Notes under the pieces: model-generated | What the model was told of the DNA's origin: nothing | Databases searched by the model: none | What the model saw: only the letters and a program-made list of their open reading frames with translations | Assembly (NCBI GenBank): GCA_035582835.1 | Contig: JAYKAV010000888.1 | Span: 613,380-677,379, forward strand | Direction: 5' to 3' | DNA length: 64,000 bases | From: Phoebastria nigripes | Lineage: Eukaryota > Chordata > Aves > Procellariiformes > Diomedeidae | Translations under genes and position numbers: made by a program | Part shown: piece after piece, positions 38,643-52,588 of the stretch | Position numbering within the stretch: position 1 is the stretch's first letter | Layout of the letters: every line of letters begins with the position of its first letter

Positions 38643-38858
38643 CTGGGAAGCCAGGGAGACCAGTGAGATCTTGGGAGGCAGCTTGCAAACAGAGTATCAT
38701 TTTCTTTTTGAAGGTATGTTTTAATAGAGGGGGATTAGTTCTTTTTTTTTTTTTTTTTTTAATATGTTGCTGTTGCTTTCTATTTTGATTTAATGTACTG
38801 TGAAGCATCAAAGGACTGGAGGAACTTCTCCAGAAAATATTTTCTGACACTTCTGCAC
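38643..38858 (+). repeat. Unidentified dispersed repeat, copy A
   Basis: This ~216-bp segment matches 42126-42358 in the same orientation. Shared blocks, in order, are CTGGGAAGC, GAGGCAGC/GTGGCAGC plus TTGCAAAC-like sequence, AGGTATGTTTTAATAG, CACTGTGAAGCATCAAAGGACT-like sequence, and TTTTCTGACACTTCTGCAC. A T19 run (38742-38760) lies inside. Similarity stops at both ends. I do not recognise the family. Confidence 0.8.
38742..38760. repeat. T19 homopolymer
   Basis: Nineteen T bases inside copy A of the unidentified repeat. Copy B has a T-run at a different place in the alignment. Confidence 0.9.
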
Positions 38859-41800
38859 CAAGGACAGTGTATTTTGGTGTTACAGCAAAACCAGGTTTCC
38901 TGCAATTTGTCCTTTGCAGAGAGTACTGCCTTTGAAATACTGGCCTAAAATATTACGACATCTAAGTAGTTGAGTTTCATGTTGCGGTCTTGTCTGCCAT
39001 TTGAATTATCCAAAAAACCCTGTACTTCTTTTTTTATTTTAATAAAAAAGGTCCTGAGCAACTTCTTTAGTAATGAGAAAATCTGCTCATTAGGGCATTC
39101 CAGCTTTGATTCTGTAGTTTCTGTGATTTGGAGTCAGCCACCCAAGTCTTAGGTCTCATTAACACTGAGGTAAAAACAATCTTTCTCTCAAATGATTAGG
39201 TATAATCGGTCAAACATTTATATAGTCTAATATGACTTTCCTGTTAAGGATGACTGATGGTTTGGTCCTGCATAAGGACTTTTGATTAGATGTTTTTCTT
39301 TTCTTTGAATACATGTAGCTCTCTGTGCATCCTTTTCCAAGAACATAGCATATTTTATAACAAACTTGTATAGTTGGCTTAGAGCAAATACTGTGAAGAA
39401 AAATTCAATTTACTCTCTCATAACCAATCAAATCCCCCCAATAATTCTGTAAATGTGGAACACTTCAGTAATTATCAGGGGTTTTCAGCTTTGCTTCATA
39501 GTATTGCCTAAGCTGAAACTAGTGCCGCTTTTCATTTTTAGTGGATGAAAAACTTAGGAAATAAATGCCTGCTTAAAAGTTACATATAACCTGTCAATTT
39601 GTTATATTCTGTTTCTTTGTTTCTTGGGTTCCGACATTCCCTAGGAAAGCTAAAAATTAAAGTAAGTTCTGATAATCTTGTAGATACTGCTGTCTCCTAA
39701 TAGCGACATACTGAGATGTCACATGTCAGCCATTTTTACATAAAATGAAGTTTAGTCTTAAATGAAGTCTAATAGTCTTCATTTAAGTTAAAAATATTAC
39801 CCCTGTATCTACAGTTTCACGAATGACCATGAGACTTAAATATAGGCATAAATGAAAGGGGNGAGATATTTCGAGAACGTACCATGGGATAACAAACCAA
39901 TTTAATGTCATCAGTGCAGACAAAGAAAAAAAAAAATGCAATTTTGCAGTTCTGAATATTGAGAAAAGAACACATTCATCATGGTCTGAGTTTTGGAAGC
40001 AGTCTTTAAAATAGTATATTAGGGCTTAAAGTCAACCGTTAAAGAAAAGAATGAACTTTTTTCCTTTATAAGCACGAATTGCATTATATGCAAATAGTAT
40101 GTGAGAGTGTTGTCATTTTTTTTCATTCCCTAGCCCAAAGCCTCCAGCAACAGCATAGCACATAAACTGTTGCTGCTATTGACAAATCTAATGACGCTTT
40201 GCTCATCTGTCAAATTTTGCATTTAACTAGGCAAGTAGAATATCACAAAGCTGCTCTTCATTTGCAGAGAAAGCAGACTCACCTTGAAAGTAAGCAACAG
40301 TGTAAGACACCAATTCTAACACACTGGTCTCTGATTTCTGGTTAGGTGTAAAACGGTTGCGGATATAGACACATTCACACGCATATTGTAATGAAGAGAC
40401 TCTGCTAATGGAGAGGTCGCAGCAGATAAATCAAGCGGAAAAGCTTTGACTTTTTTGTATTATAACATCTTATTTAGGCCATCAGCTGGCTGGAATGGGT
40501 TATTTTTTCCTGAAATGTATTTTATTAGATATAAATTTAGATATGTGTGATGAATTAGTGTTTGGTATTTCTTTAGCCTTACCTGTCGACTACTGCAGTA
40601 AAAGGATAAAAAGCTACACTGAAATGATTAGCTGTGATGTTCAGAATGTAATTGAACAATCTAGGTGGAATAATGCAATTTCAACAGAAAACAAATGGTT
40701 GTAGTTCAACTATATGAAGAAAACAGTGGGTACCCTAATCAAATAAGAAATTATTTTCTATTTTATTTAAATAATGGTGCTTCAGTATATGAGAAACATT
40801 GCTGTAAGGACAGCAAATTCTACTTGTGTTAACCAACTGAAAATCAGTTTAAATCTTGAATATTTGTAAGATTAGTGGAGAGAGGTAGGATGAGGCTTAT
40901 ATAAATTATTCCTGCTCATCTTTCCTGACATTTCAGCCATCATTCTTAGGATTTTTTAACCTAACAAAATGATATATATCAAGGAGTTTATCCTTCCCTG
41001 TCACAGAAGATGCTGCCATGGAATTCAGCTAAAGAAATCAATTTAATGGTTTGACAAAGGAGAAAAATTAGATTGGCATTACAGAGAAACATTTAATAAG
41101 GATAAGAAATAAAGTCAAAGCACTTGTAATGCATGTCTCACTGATGTTCAAGTGTATAATTTAAAATACTATTGGTAACTTTGGGGTGGGGAAAGTCTGG
41201 GGAAGCTGACCAGAAGATGTTTATTGACATGAAAAAGCATATAGCTGCTACATTTCTTAGTTCTGAATGACCACTGTCAAGTCACACTTGGCTTTTAAAT
41301 ATAGTTTAGTAAGGATTTTTACAACGCCCAGTACAGATCATAGAATGACTGTAAAATCAATACTTTCTTGAAATATTTGCAGGCAAAATCTCCCAGCTGG
41401 AGTGTAATATATAGAAACCTGAAATTTAAATTATGCAAAGGTTTGAGCTGGACATTATTTTTCTAATAAAATTCAGTAAATCGTTCAGCTGAAAGAAAAG
41501 ATGAAGGAATAATAACTGCTGTTATTTTTCTTAGGCTTTTGTATGTGAAGCTCCCCTGGGATGATTTTTGTTATCTTCAGTTTTTCTGTATTTGTTACTA
41601 GGCAATGATAGAGAGAATCACACCTGAACAGAACTTTTTCCTCAGTCTGTTTTTGGCACAGGAAAAGGTGCTTTTTGTTGTCTAGTCACCTGTAGTCCTG
41701 CTGAGGGGATCTGCTAGCAATTACAGGGAAGGCACTTTTGTAACACTTCTCACTTGAGAATACATACACATTTTTACATAAGTTAGGTACTTCTCACCTA

Positions 41801-42125
41801 TAAAGGCACATGTCCCTTGACATATGCTAGAGAACTGAGTCACTGAGAGAGATGATGACTTTGTAAAGGTTGCAAAAGTATATTTAGGACGGAGCCAGGA
41901 ATTATGCTGGGAAAGGTAGCATCCAACACCTTTCTTTAACCCCTAGATGAGAATTGTCCATCCTTCTGACTGCAAGAAACATCTGGTTTGCTTCTGTCTT
42001 TTTCTAAGGCTGTGTTGTATATTTTTGTACTTCTGAGCTGGCAACCTGCAAAATTGGGATTCGTTATTCTAGAGTTTCCAATACAGCAGGTGTTTCTGAT
42101 CAATGTTACTTAGATTTGCCTTTCA
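38859..42125. other. Intronic sequence without genes (between the two copies of the unidentified repeat)
   Basis: AT-rich intron separating the two repeat copies. I see no exon, RNA gene or other transposon. Confidence 0.55.
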
Positions 42126-42358
42126 CTGGGAAGCTAGTGAGGCCAGCGAGACCTGGGGTGGCAGCCTGCAAACTAAATATCTATCTTTTTTTTTTTTTTT
42201 TTTTTTTCCCTTTAGGTATGTTTTAATAGTAGTGGGTTAGTATTTTTTATTTATTTATTTATTTTAACAGTGCTTGCAATAGCAAGTTAGAGCACTGTGA
42301 AGCATCAAAGGACTCGAAGAGCTGCTTCTCCAAAATATATTTTCTGACACTTCTGCAC
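42126..42358 (+). repeat. Unidentified dispersed repeat, copy B
   Basis: A ~233-bp diverged copy of 38643-38858. It carries a T22 run (42186-42207) before the shared AGGTATGTTTTAATAG block and a (TTTA)4 tract (42246-42261) after it, where copy A has its own T-run. The last 60 bp, from CACTGTGAAGCATC to TTCTGCAC, is the best conserved part. Confidence 0.8.
42186..42207. repeat. T22 homopolymer
   Basis: Twenty-two uninterrupted T bases inside copy B of the unidentified repeat. Confidence 0.93.
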
Positions 42359-45300
42359 AACTTCTTCATCTNTGGTCTAGATTTTGGAAAGTTATGTTTG
42401 AAGCAAGTCCAGGATGGGAGTAGAAGTCCCCATTGCTGGTGGGGTAAGATCCATGCATCTCAAGACATTATGCTAACATAGTCTGATACAGAAGTCTTTA
42501 TAGTAACTGCATGTCTGGATAGAAAAGCTTTGCTTCCTTTTTACTTGGAGGAAAGGCATAATAGTGAGCCTCAAAGGGGAAAAAGGCCTATAATCATTTA
42601 GGTTGAAGTGCTTCTTGATTCAAATGGTGTGCTACTTAGAGAATTTGATAAGAAGGATTAGAACTGGAAAAGAAAGACATTTTTAAAAGCAAAGCTATTA
42701 CAGGGTTCATTACTTTATTTATATGTTCTCCAAAATCACATGAATGAAGGAAAAAAATGAGAGAAAAAAATACTGGCTTCAGTTCAGAATGTCAATTACT
42801 ACTTTTTTTAATCCTCTTTTCACAATTTATTTGACATTTTGAACAGTAGCCAAAAAAGCTATTATAACTTTAAAACATATTCATTGGTATAAATCTCATT
42901 AAGTTGAGCAATTTAATTAAGGTATTGACATGCTTAATTGATACGTGCAAGGAGAGACCATTTTCATATCTAATTTCCATATGCTGTCTGCTTTTAAAAA
43001 AACTAGCTTCGTAAAAATGTTATAGATTCAGCTAAGCCCTGTCATCCCAAAGGAGCACTTGCTACCATTTACCTTGATTTAGAGCCAACTACTCTTCTAA
43101 GTGGAGCTCCATTAAATGGATCTGATGTATGCCTGACTCAAACATGCGTCAGCTTCTCTTATGATCAATAGTGGAATATTTATATTAATAAAGCACCAAG
43201 TTAATTAAATAAAATAGTCTTCTGGGTAAACTTAAGATACTAGGGGATGGGCAGAGAATCAATATATTCTGCCATTTGAACATTAACTATGTGCTCTGAA
43301 ATTTTATGTTATCTTAGCAAAGATGCTTGCAGTGTGGAAGTCTCAGATGCCCAGAAACTCCCAGTGCAGAAAGCTCCTAAGTGTCTTGTGCAGGATTTGC
43401 TTATCGAGTTAGAGAAAAACAAACGAACAAAAAACCTTGGATCTGCTTGGCTTCTGTGACTACCCTCTTCATTCCTACAAACACATTGGAAATCCTTTCT
43501 TTCGTGTTGGGACTGGACACAGTCAAGTAGGTGTTTTCCCATTCCAGCCTTGCCAGAGAAGGAGCGTGCGTGAGAAACCTGCCAAGTAAGGGTTTATCAG
43601 TGATAGTGAAGGGTCATAGGCCACCTATTTTGTTTTTGAAGAAAATATCCTAAAGCAATTTTAAAAATTACCTTTAAAATCAGTTGGCCACTCGTGAGCG
43701 TGTCTAGTTCTAGTGTACTGTATGTTTCAGCCAAAAGGACAACTGTTCTTCAGCCTTTTCCAGCAGTGTGGCCTGCAGCTGCCCCCATGGGCGTAGGGGC
43801 AAGTGGTGGAGCACGCAGGGGCCATGCTGCCGTGCCTCTGCTGAAACCCTCTCAGACAGAGCTGGGAGAGAGCTGTCTACGTGAGTGGGTCACTTCTGAC
43901 CACTATGGAAACTAACCCGTTAGAAATGTAATCATAAGTTTCAGGCACAAATTCACATCGTTATTTTGCTCTGAAAAGACAAACTCCACTGTCCTTGTGG
44001 CATTGATGTTATTTCTCTAACATGCAGATGGCCTTTGAAGGAAGCAAGTTCCCTCAGGGACCATTGCAATGCACTGATACCACTTTATTCTACCTTTTAT
44101 CTACTTTTTAAGGCTCCAGTTCAAGACAATAAAGTGAAAAATGTTTCTGTAAATAATACTGCAGCTTTAAAAGAATGCCTGACTTTGATAACCAAAGGAC
44201 ATGCATGCAAGGAAAAGAAAATCTTAATTCAATATTAATAGGTTATTCAGTCAGCTTAGAACTTGTTCTGTGTAAATACATTACCATCTGTTGAGTCAGG
44301 GGCACCATGGCATTGCTAAAAACGCTGTCACCTCTGGTCCAGACGCGAGCGGTTGTGTGCCAAAGCCCTCAATGAAGGTGGAGGGGGGAGCATTCCTGGC
44401 CGCAAACTTCGCTGGCCGGCACTAGGCTCCTTCCTGCTCCCCTCTCGCACTTCTCAGGGTTGGTTTGAAGGCGATGAGTTAAAACTGAGGGAATTAGAGC
44501 GTGTTCATTTGGGCCTCCTCATTTTTAAAAACTCAGATGTGCTGGGCTGAACAGCAGTCATTGCTGAGCATGCAGTGATTATTGAATGTCTCATGACCGT
44601 AACCTGGGGTCAGTATCTGAATGGAAGATTTCGATGAGCCTATTCTTTGCTTACTTCTCTATGAGAGATGCTGTCTACCATACAAACTGAACAAAATCGT
44701 CATGTAAACCCACAGGGAGGTAGCATATGGATTAATGTATAGAACTTATTAAAATAATCAGTAGGAGTAGTTCTGGGCTAGTGCAGGAAAATGGCGCTGG
44801 TGTTTTCCTGTGATGTATGATTTTGATGTGGTTAAAATATTTCTAATTACCAGGCACAGTGGAAAAGCTGAAGGAATAGTCTCCTCTGTCTTATAGTGAA
44901 TTTTGTCTTCCAGTAGCTAGTATCAGCATTTCAGCATTTACTGAAAATACTTGGTTTTGTTTCTATTTTTGTATTAATATAGAACCTTCTGAAGAAGACA
45001 TATATGTTTGGTGTGTTTAATACTTCCAAATATGCTTCATATATGGAGAAATATACTTTGGCTCTTGTCTAATATTACTAATCAAAGCATGTATGTTACA
45101 TGTGAAAATTCAAAATATTTAATGGATGTAAAACTATACTTCTGCTGTGTTACTGTCTTTGGTAAAGTGTTGGTAATGCATCCCAACCCTACCATTTAGT
45201 ATTTGTTTTGCCTTTCTTCTTTTATATCATTCTTATGTTCTGTGATTTAGAAAGACTGCACAAAAAGTGCAAGCTAGAAACAACATTGGAACCATATGTG

Positions 45301-45906
45301 TTATAGTTGTATATAATCTATAGCATAATCATATAAATTTAACAGGGTGGGATAGGTTTAGTTAGAAAACCACTTTCTGGGTTTAGACATAGTTCCCCGG
45401 TATTTAGAGTTGTCTTTCCAGAAATTAACTGTTCAAAGAAAGGGCAAGTGATTGCATCTGAGCTGGGATAAAAAAAGATTCCACCATGAATTACTTTCTG
45501 GAACCAAACAAAACCCTTTGTGTATGGAACTGCAATGCAGAAATTGCTGTATTTTTTTGACTGACTCTTAGTTTCTGCCTCTTGATTGTTGGTTTTCTGT
45601 ATGTACATCTGGAAGTAATGATGTGAATAAATAATATCAGAATGTAAACTTTCCAAGTTTTATAATGAAGTTGAATTTGTTTTTTGATAAGATAGAACTG
45701 TTTGTGTCATACGAAAAGGTTTTAAATTTTATAGTATGAAGTACAAGATTTAAGGCGAAATCATAGTCTTTAAATTGTGTGTGAATGTGTAATGTAGAAC
45801 AAACCGTTTGCAAGATAACATGCCTCCTTGTTCATTACTAGAAATGGCTGTGTCTAGTTTCAGTGTTCTTGGGCAATCAGTTTACTTCTGAGTTGTTACT
45901 TTATTA

Positions 45907-45925
45907 TTTATTTATTTATTTATTT
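45907..45925. repeat. (TTTA)n microsatellite
   Basis: Four TTTA units plus TTT. Confidence 0.85.
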
Positions 45926-47089
45926 CACTTTGGTAGCGTGCATTGATTTTATTTAAAAAAGAATAATAATTCTGGATGCCAATTTCCTGGTCAGAAGCTT
46001 AGTCAGATCAGTGCCGGGGAGCGGGGGGAGCTGTGAGCTACCATTATCACTTGCATTGTTTGTCTTTTAGTAACAATTTGAATGTAATACATCATCTAAA
46101 GCTGTAAATACAGAGGCTTCTACTGTCTGGGTGACGTGAGTTCTCTCTACCTTTGCATTTGAACGTAATTTTTTCCGAGTGCCAGGCTGTATTTTGAAAG
46201 TAAAGCAAAGCATCTTTACCATCAAAAGCTTTCCAGTGAATCATTTTGTACTTAGTGCTACATATACGTGACACCCCTTAGCTAATTGTTTTTTCAAAAG
46301 CTTGCTAAAGTAGTTGAACAGAGGTGTCATAAATTGAAGAAACTTGAAGTTTGGGATAATTGAAAGCCAAGTGTTGCTGTCAGGCATAGTTTCTCCTGCA
46401 GACTTGCATAGCTGTAGTGGACTTTAGAGAAAGTCATCATCCTTCCCAGCAGTGATGAAATCAGATCACTCTGGAATTTGATATTCTTTGATTTGAGAGT
46501 GCTTCAGCGATGAAACAGCAATGTGTAGACTTCTTGCTGCTTCCCTTTGGAGTCTGTTGTGCAGGACGCCCTCCTTCCTCTCCCCAGTCAGCTATCAGCT
46601 TTTTTACATTTAATTTAATTTTCTGAGCTGACATTGTCAATCTGAAATTCAGCAACATGCCTGACAGTGAGTCAGAGGAAAGCCAAGTTCATTTTTGGAA
46701 ATGGCTTTATGCAAATAAACCCTCGTGCAGATCGCTGAAGCAAGGCATTTGCTGATGAATCAGAGTAGTGCCCTTGTTTCCATGTCTTCTTCAGGAATAA
46801 AGCTCGAAATGTGCCACAAGAATCTTTGAGAGTTACTGTAAACAATTCACCCGTGCCCACAACTCCCTATGAGTGTTTTGGGTGTTCGGGGATAAAAGCT
46901 GAATTTGTTTTCAGAGTAGAATCTGGAGGTTTTCATAATGCAGTGTTTGGTTGGCGTCAGGGAACTTAACGCAGCTTGTTACTTACTCAGGCCAGGCTTG
47001 TTTGTAAGTGGCAATGAAGTCCAAGGGAGACTGTTAATTCTTGTGAATTGTCTTGATTTTAGCTCAGTCTTCAATATAGTTTTAGTTCC

Positions 47090-47108
47090 TTGGTAGGTGA
47101 CCTACCAA
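47090..47108. repeat. Perfect 19-bp palindrome (9-bp arms, 1-nt centre)
   Basis: TTGGTAGGT (47090-47098) and its exact reverse complement ACCTACCAA (47100-47108) flank a single G. The function is unknown. It is long for chance but has no recognised partner element. Confidence 0.85.
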
Positions 47109-50100
47109 AGCATTAAAATAACAAAACACTCAATAGGCTGAGTGACATGATTACAAGTTTAACTTCTTTTTTGGAGGAATTTATCATTTTGTGTGCACGT
47201 TAGCTGAAAGGTAATTTAGGTTTAGGTTTAGGTCTATGTTATGTTAGTTAGCATGTTTGTTCTACTAGTATACTTTATTTTTATTTTCTGTATTTAAAAC
47301 ACCTATCTTCTGTTTAGATGCCCTTTTCTAAAGCGTAGCACTATTGAATGATAAACTTTTTGTGCATGGAGTGGGACGCTTGAAGGTGCTTTGCCTACCT
47401 GGATAGTCATTGAAAAAAAGAAATTATTTGGTTATGTTTCAGTGAATCTTTTCTTGTATGTGTGGATAAGGTAGCAGAATGAGGTTTGTAGGTATCCTTC
47501 AGCTGTAATGGTCAGGGTGGACCTGCTCTGAAATAATCGAAGAGCTTGTGGGTTCGTAGAGCCTACCGTAAAAAGAAGCTCGTATTACTTAAACAGTCGC
47601 GTCTTGCATTAATATCCCCACTAGAGTTAACCACTTTGTGGTATTACATCTTGGTCTAATAAATCTAGATGTCATATCCACATAGAAAAAGGAATTAAGG
47701 CTACAAACCGGTCTGAACTGTATCTTCTTATATCTGCAGTGTTTCACAGAGGCTTTCAGGGACTGAACGATTCATAGCAGGAAAGATATATAAAGGTGAA
47801 GTTGTGGAAGAAAAATAGAAGCTAAAATATTATGAAAGAAAGAAGGGACAAGATACATAAAACTCTTTCGTCCTTTGTCTAGGGCTTCAGTACCTGTTAA
47901 TGGAGTACAGACTGCTGAATATCACTGCAATAGATATTACTGGTACAATATTATAATTTATTTTTAAAACTTCTATTACAGCTAAAGCAATAGTGTGCCC
48001 CTCTTACACTGGTATGCTTTTTACCACAGAATAATAGCCTCTTGATAACAAGGGCTTAGCTATAACCAGAATGTTGTTTTTCTCACTGCAGTGCATTCAA
48101 ATAATTTGCAATTCGTTTGCCTCACTAGAATAAATGGAATGTCACTATAGTTGTTTTTACTATCCATGGATTCTGCATAATTTTTATTACTTTTATATAG
48201 CCACAGGAATGCCTATGGTGATCATGCAAACAAATTAAATAATTGGCCTCTCTCAGGAGAACTTCGTAAAAAATAAAGCCTAGATCTTTACACATGCAAC
48301 TGCTGCTTACTCCTACGAAAATAGTCTATTTTCATAGCTAAAGTACAGGATCACAGCCTGAATTAAATAAATACTAGTATGACCATCGTTTTCATTCTAC
48401 TGTGTGATGGTTAGGTGCACCAGAATATAACTGGTCAGGGAGATGTATTTTTCTGAATATATCAGTAAAGTGCAAAAAATTCTATAAAAATACTCATCAT
48501 TAACAAAGGCAGAATTAGGTCAAGAAAGGTCATTAAAGAGCGAGTCTTCCTCCAGTTGTTGATCAGTTATCGAGTGATGGTGCAGTTTATTAGCTCATGT
48601 TTCAGACTTTATGATTTCACAAATTTATCTCCTACAATAAAAACTCACCATATTTTTAAAAAGATACAACCAATAAACTGCAAATATCTTTTTGCTAAGT
48701 GATCAGGCTGGGCTTAAACAGGGGTTCATTTTTGGTCTGTGGAGATCAGAGGAGGGTAATATTGCCAACTGATTTTTAGTATTTGCAAATGCAGAGGAAT
48801 TCTTTCCAATGCAGCTCAACAGACAAAAGTATAAAACAGACAACAAGTCAACAGTATAAAACTTGGGTTTTTTTTTTAATTAGCTTAAAATAAAGGAGCC
48901 TCCATATAGCTGAATTTCCACTTAAGAAATTATTAACATTAATAAGCAGCGAGAGAGCTTTTTGAATTCACGTTGTTTTAGCAGCAAGCAAATATTTACA
49001 AAAACAGAAAATCATTTCTTTCCACTGATGTCAGTGCTTCACTCCTGCCTCTTTGAGGTGTATGTTGTTCCTGCTAAATCATTTTAGTGCCTCTGTGTTG
49101 TAATCTCACTTGGTTGGAGAACAGTGTAATAGGAATGCATTGGTAGAATTCGGTATTGCGTAGGAACAACATCACATTGGGATCACTTTCTTTTGTCAGT
49201 GATCCAGTTGCAAATGTATAGTAGTTCTGGATAATTCCACAGTAAAAGAGATTTTTCTATCAAAATGAATCTCTCTCAAATACATTGTTAGAATTGTGCA
49301 TGCTGTTTCTCTGCTGGCAGGCCAATCTCACCACATGCGGTAAGACTTAGTGTATAAACTGCATAAAATGGAAAACCTAATGTATGTGACTTTCAAGGGT
49401 TTTTTTGGTCTCTTCCCGCACCCTGCTAGAGTACCTTGCTCTAGTCACATACCGCCTCTCATTGTGTCCCGTTGTCTCCTCTATAAAAACAAAGGATTAA
49501 TTATATTGATACCGTTTTGTAAAGCACTGAAGACCTACGTTAAATACTACTAATAAAGAAGCCTTATTGTCATTTATTAGTCAGAAGTTTTATCATATCT
49601 CTAGCAGGGCGCTTCTCTTCAAGTGTTTCCTCTGAGTCCACTGTCAGTTACTTTCCAATTCCTGCTCCTGGACATATCCAAAGTTGAGTATAAAGACATT
49701 GAGGTAAAATTTAATTTTTGTGTGTATGTTCCAAAAGACAAAACAGATGCTGCTTTCTAAAATGAAAACTCTGATCTGTCTCAAGATGGGTGGTTTTAAA
49801 ATAAGAGTCTCCTAAGTGCTGTCTGATCAGTATTTGCTCGGCATTTTGGAAATGGCAGGAGGAGGGAGGAAGAATTGTAAAAGTCATAAAGACAAATGTT
49901 GCCTTTAATTGGGCATTGACACATAGATTATTTTTACAGTTCATTTAAAATAATATAAAAATATTTACTAATCTTGTAAGAGATATTCTGGTAGATTTAA
50001 TTTTTTTCTGGTTTTGTGTTGGGTGAATTGACAGCCAAATGTAGCACTGTGTCTAATTTAGTGAAACAGAGTGGGATTTTTTTTTTTTTTCGTTTGAAGT

Positions 50101-52569
50101 GACTAAGAAATTTTTAAAAACCTCTTATGAAGCGTGCACAAATGTGTATCCTCTGTTCTTTTAAACATTTAGAAACACTTGACCATGTACTGAGTGATCC
50201 CTGTAGTTGTGTCAGGACAGAAGTCATGAATCTGTCAAAGTCCATGCAGGTCGGATCTCTTGAAGGGTCTTTATTAACAGACAGTTTTTAATTTGGCCTT
50301 GGAGAAGGCTGAAGATGATGCTAAAATAATTATCTACTGCTGAGATCTTTTTCCCCCTTGATTGCTTAGCGAACACCCTTCCCCAATCTTTAAGCTCAGC
50401 CTCTGTTCAGTGTCTTGTTCGTCAGAATGAGAGTATGTGTATGTCACTTGGGTTAATTAGACTATGTGAAGCTTTGAGTGAATGTTGAAGTGTGGAAGTA
50501 CAGAGTTAGCATCTATCACCTCACAGTAAAACCAGATCAACAAAGAAATCGTAGTGTTTATCATCTGGAAGCTTAGCAGTAGTACTTGTGCGGTAGTGCG
50601 TGACTGTGTGAAAGCAGTAAGGACTGGTTTAATTGGAATTTTTGAGCTAAATTCCCCCCTTAAAACAAACCAAACAAAACTAGAAAGAGTTTCTCAATGG
50701 CTTCCCAGAGCATGAATTGAGAGCCAGCTGTATTTTTAGCAAAAACACAATCACCTCGCATTGTTCAGGGTATACAACATCTGTAGGACCTGCTCTTGTT
50801 TTGCAGAACTCAGGTGCTGTCAACATCTATACTTTTATTGCAGTAGTAGCAGGAAGAATTTTTTTTCTTTTTAGAAAATCAGCAGTGATGCCAAGTTTCC
50901 ACAGACTAAATGCTGTACAATACTATTGTTCTTAAGCTCTTGCCTTGTAGCCCATTGGCAACAAGACTTAGCCATTTTTCCTTTTAGACAGAGAGCTATA
51001 ACTGCTACTTTACGGTAAATACCGTTTTTTTTACACTGAACATACAGAAAGGGAGAAGCCATTGCCTCACTGAGTGCGTAAGGCCCCTCCTGAGTATAGA
51101 GGTGCTGATGTGAGTGTCAGACTTGCCACAGCTTGTTCTTATTACTGTTGTAGTGAGCTGATTTGGTCAATGCTTTTCCCACCTGGAAGATGATAAATAT
51201 CTTGAATTTATCTTGCATATTTACAAGGCTCAAAGTTACCGAATTGTCCTCAACAGCTAACTCAGTTATTTGTTAATCCATCTGTAGCACAGGAAAAACT
51301 CTAATATTGAACAGTTTTGGAAATACTAGGACAATAGCTCCTAGATAAGAATAGTATTTAGCTGTTGAAAATGTTAAATATTAATTTTAACCATTAAAAA
51401 ACTGGCAGAGCAGGAAAAATTCTTCTGTTCTTTGCTGTAAATGAAAAGCCAGCTTAATGTGATACAAAGACATTTTAAAAAATGTGGTTGAATATATTTA
51501 CAGAGTCTGTTTTGATCTGATTTCAACGTCTGCATCCTTGAGCTTGTGCGTACTGGCACTTGCACCTCCAGAAACATTTACCATGAAAGTAATTCGGATC
51601 CATTTCTTGCATACCTCAAGCATGGTGATCACTCTCTTGGCTCAGTCTTGTTAACACGTTTTTAAGGCACAGCAGCTTTTGCAAGTGTACGCTTATTGCA
51701 AAGGAGCCAGATCTGCATCCTTCTGCACTGCTTCATGAGAGTAAGTGGCTGGAGCTGCATAAGAGGACATGACCAGATTAACTGTACTATTGCTCACTTC
51801 TTTGAAGGGGCATTGTATTTTTGGGCAAGAAAAAGCTGTAGCAATTAGAAGAGAATCTGTGCTGCAGCCATTCTGCTGCTGGGTTTATGATCCCGGTTAT
51901 GCCATGCTTGAGGTTAAGCAGGGTTTGAGGCATTGCAAGTTGTTGTGGATTTTGATAGAAACTGGGAGACAACAGAGCTTCCTTGGGAATGTCAAGCTTT
52001 TAGTTAAAAGAAGACGACACTGTGAATATTAATATTCTGTGCTGGAATTGTTACAGTTATAATTGAGTAAACTTTTCCCCCTCCCTATGGCTTTCCTTTG
52101 TCTTTCTATCTCTTTGCATATTACCCCATTTTGTCTTGCAAACTCTTCCCTTAGTAAACAGTGGTGCCTTTGCCCTCTCTCTTCACTGTCTGTAGAAGTT
52201 ATGTTCCCTCCAGCTCTTGCTCTATGAAAAAGCTGACTTGTATCATTCCCCACTTCACTGACTTATCTTTTATTATGTGTTACTTAGAGATACCTATTCT
52301 CTTTGGATTATACTCTCTAATTTTTCCCCATCTGTTACTCTTTAACTCCTTAATTGTGTTATTTAATTCAGTAAAACATTGTAGGATAGAGTTTATGTGT
52401 AACATGCTGTACAAATTAAAACTAATTCTAATGAGACAAATTGCAGTGACCAGGTTGTGTTAAGTATGTGACCTTTTGCAGAGTAGTTCAGCCTGGTTTT
52501 AGTCCAGTTGAAAGAAATGTCGGGTTGAAGAATAGTCACTAAACTTTAATGCACAAAACCTCAAGAATT

Positions 52570-52588
52570 TTTTATTTTATTTTATTTT
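52570..52588. repeat. (TTTTA)n microsatellite
   Basis: Three TTTTA units plus T bases. Confidence 0.85.

Noticed and set aside
47215..47232. Three TTTAGG units resembling a telomere-like repeat
   Set aside because: The unit is not the vertebrate TTAGGG and there are only three copies; it is a short simple repeat.
51880..51920. GATCCCGGTTATGCCATGC, loosely like 5S rRNA or a tRNA-derived SINE
   Set aside because: There is no continuing match to 5S rRNA, no A-box/B-box spacing and no tail. It is chance similarity.
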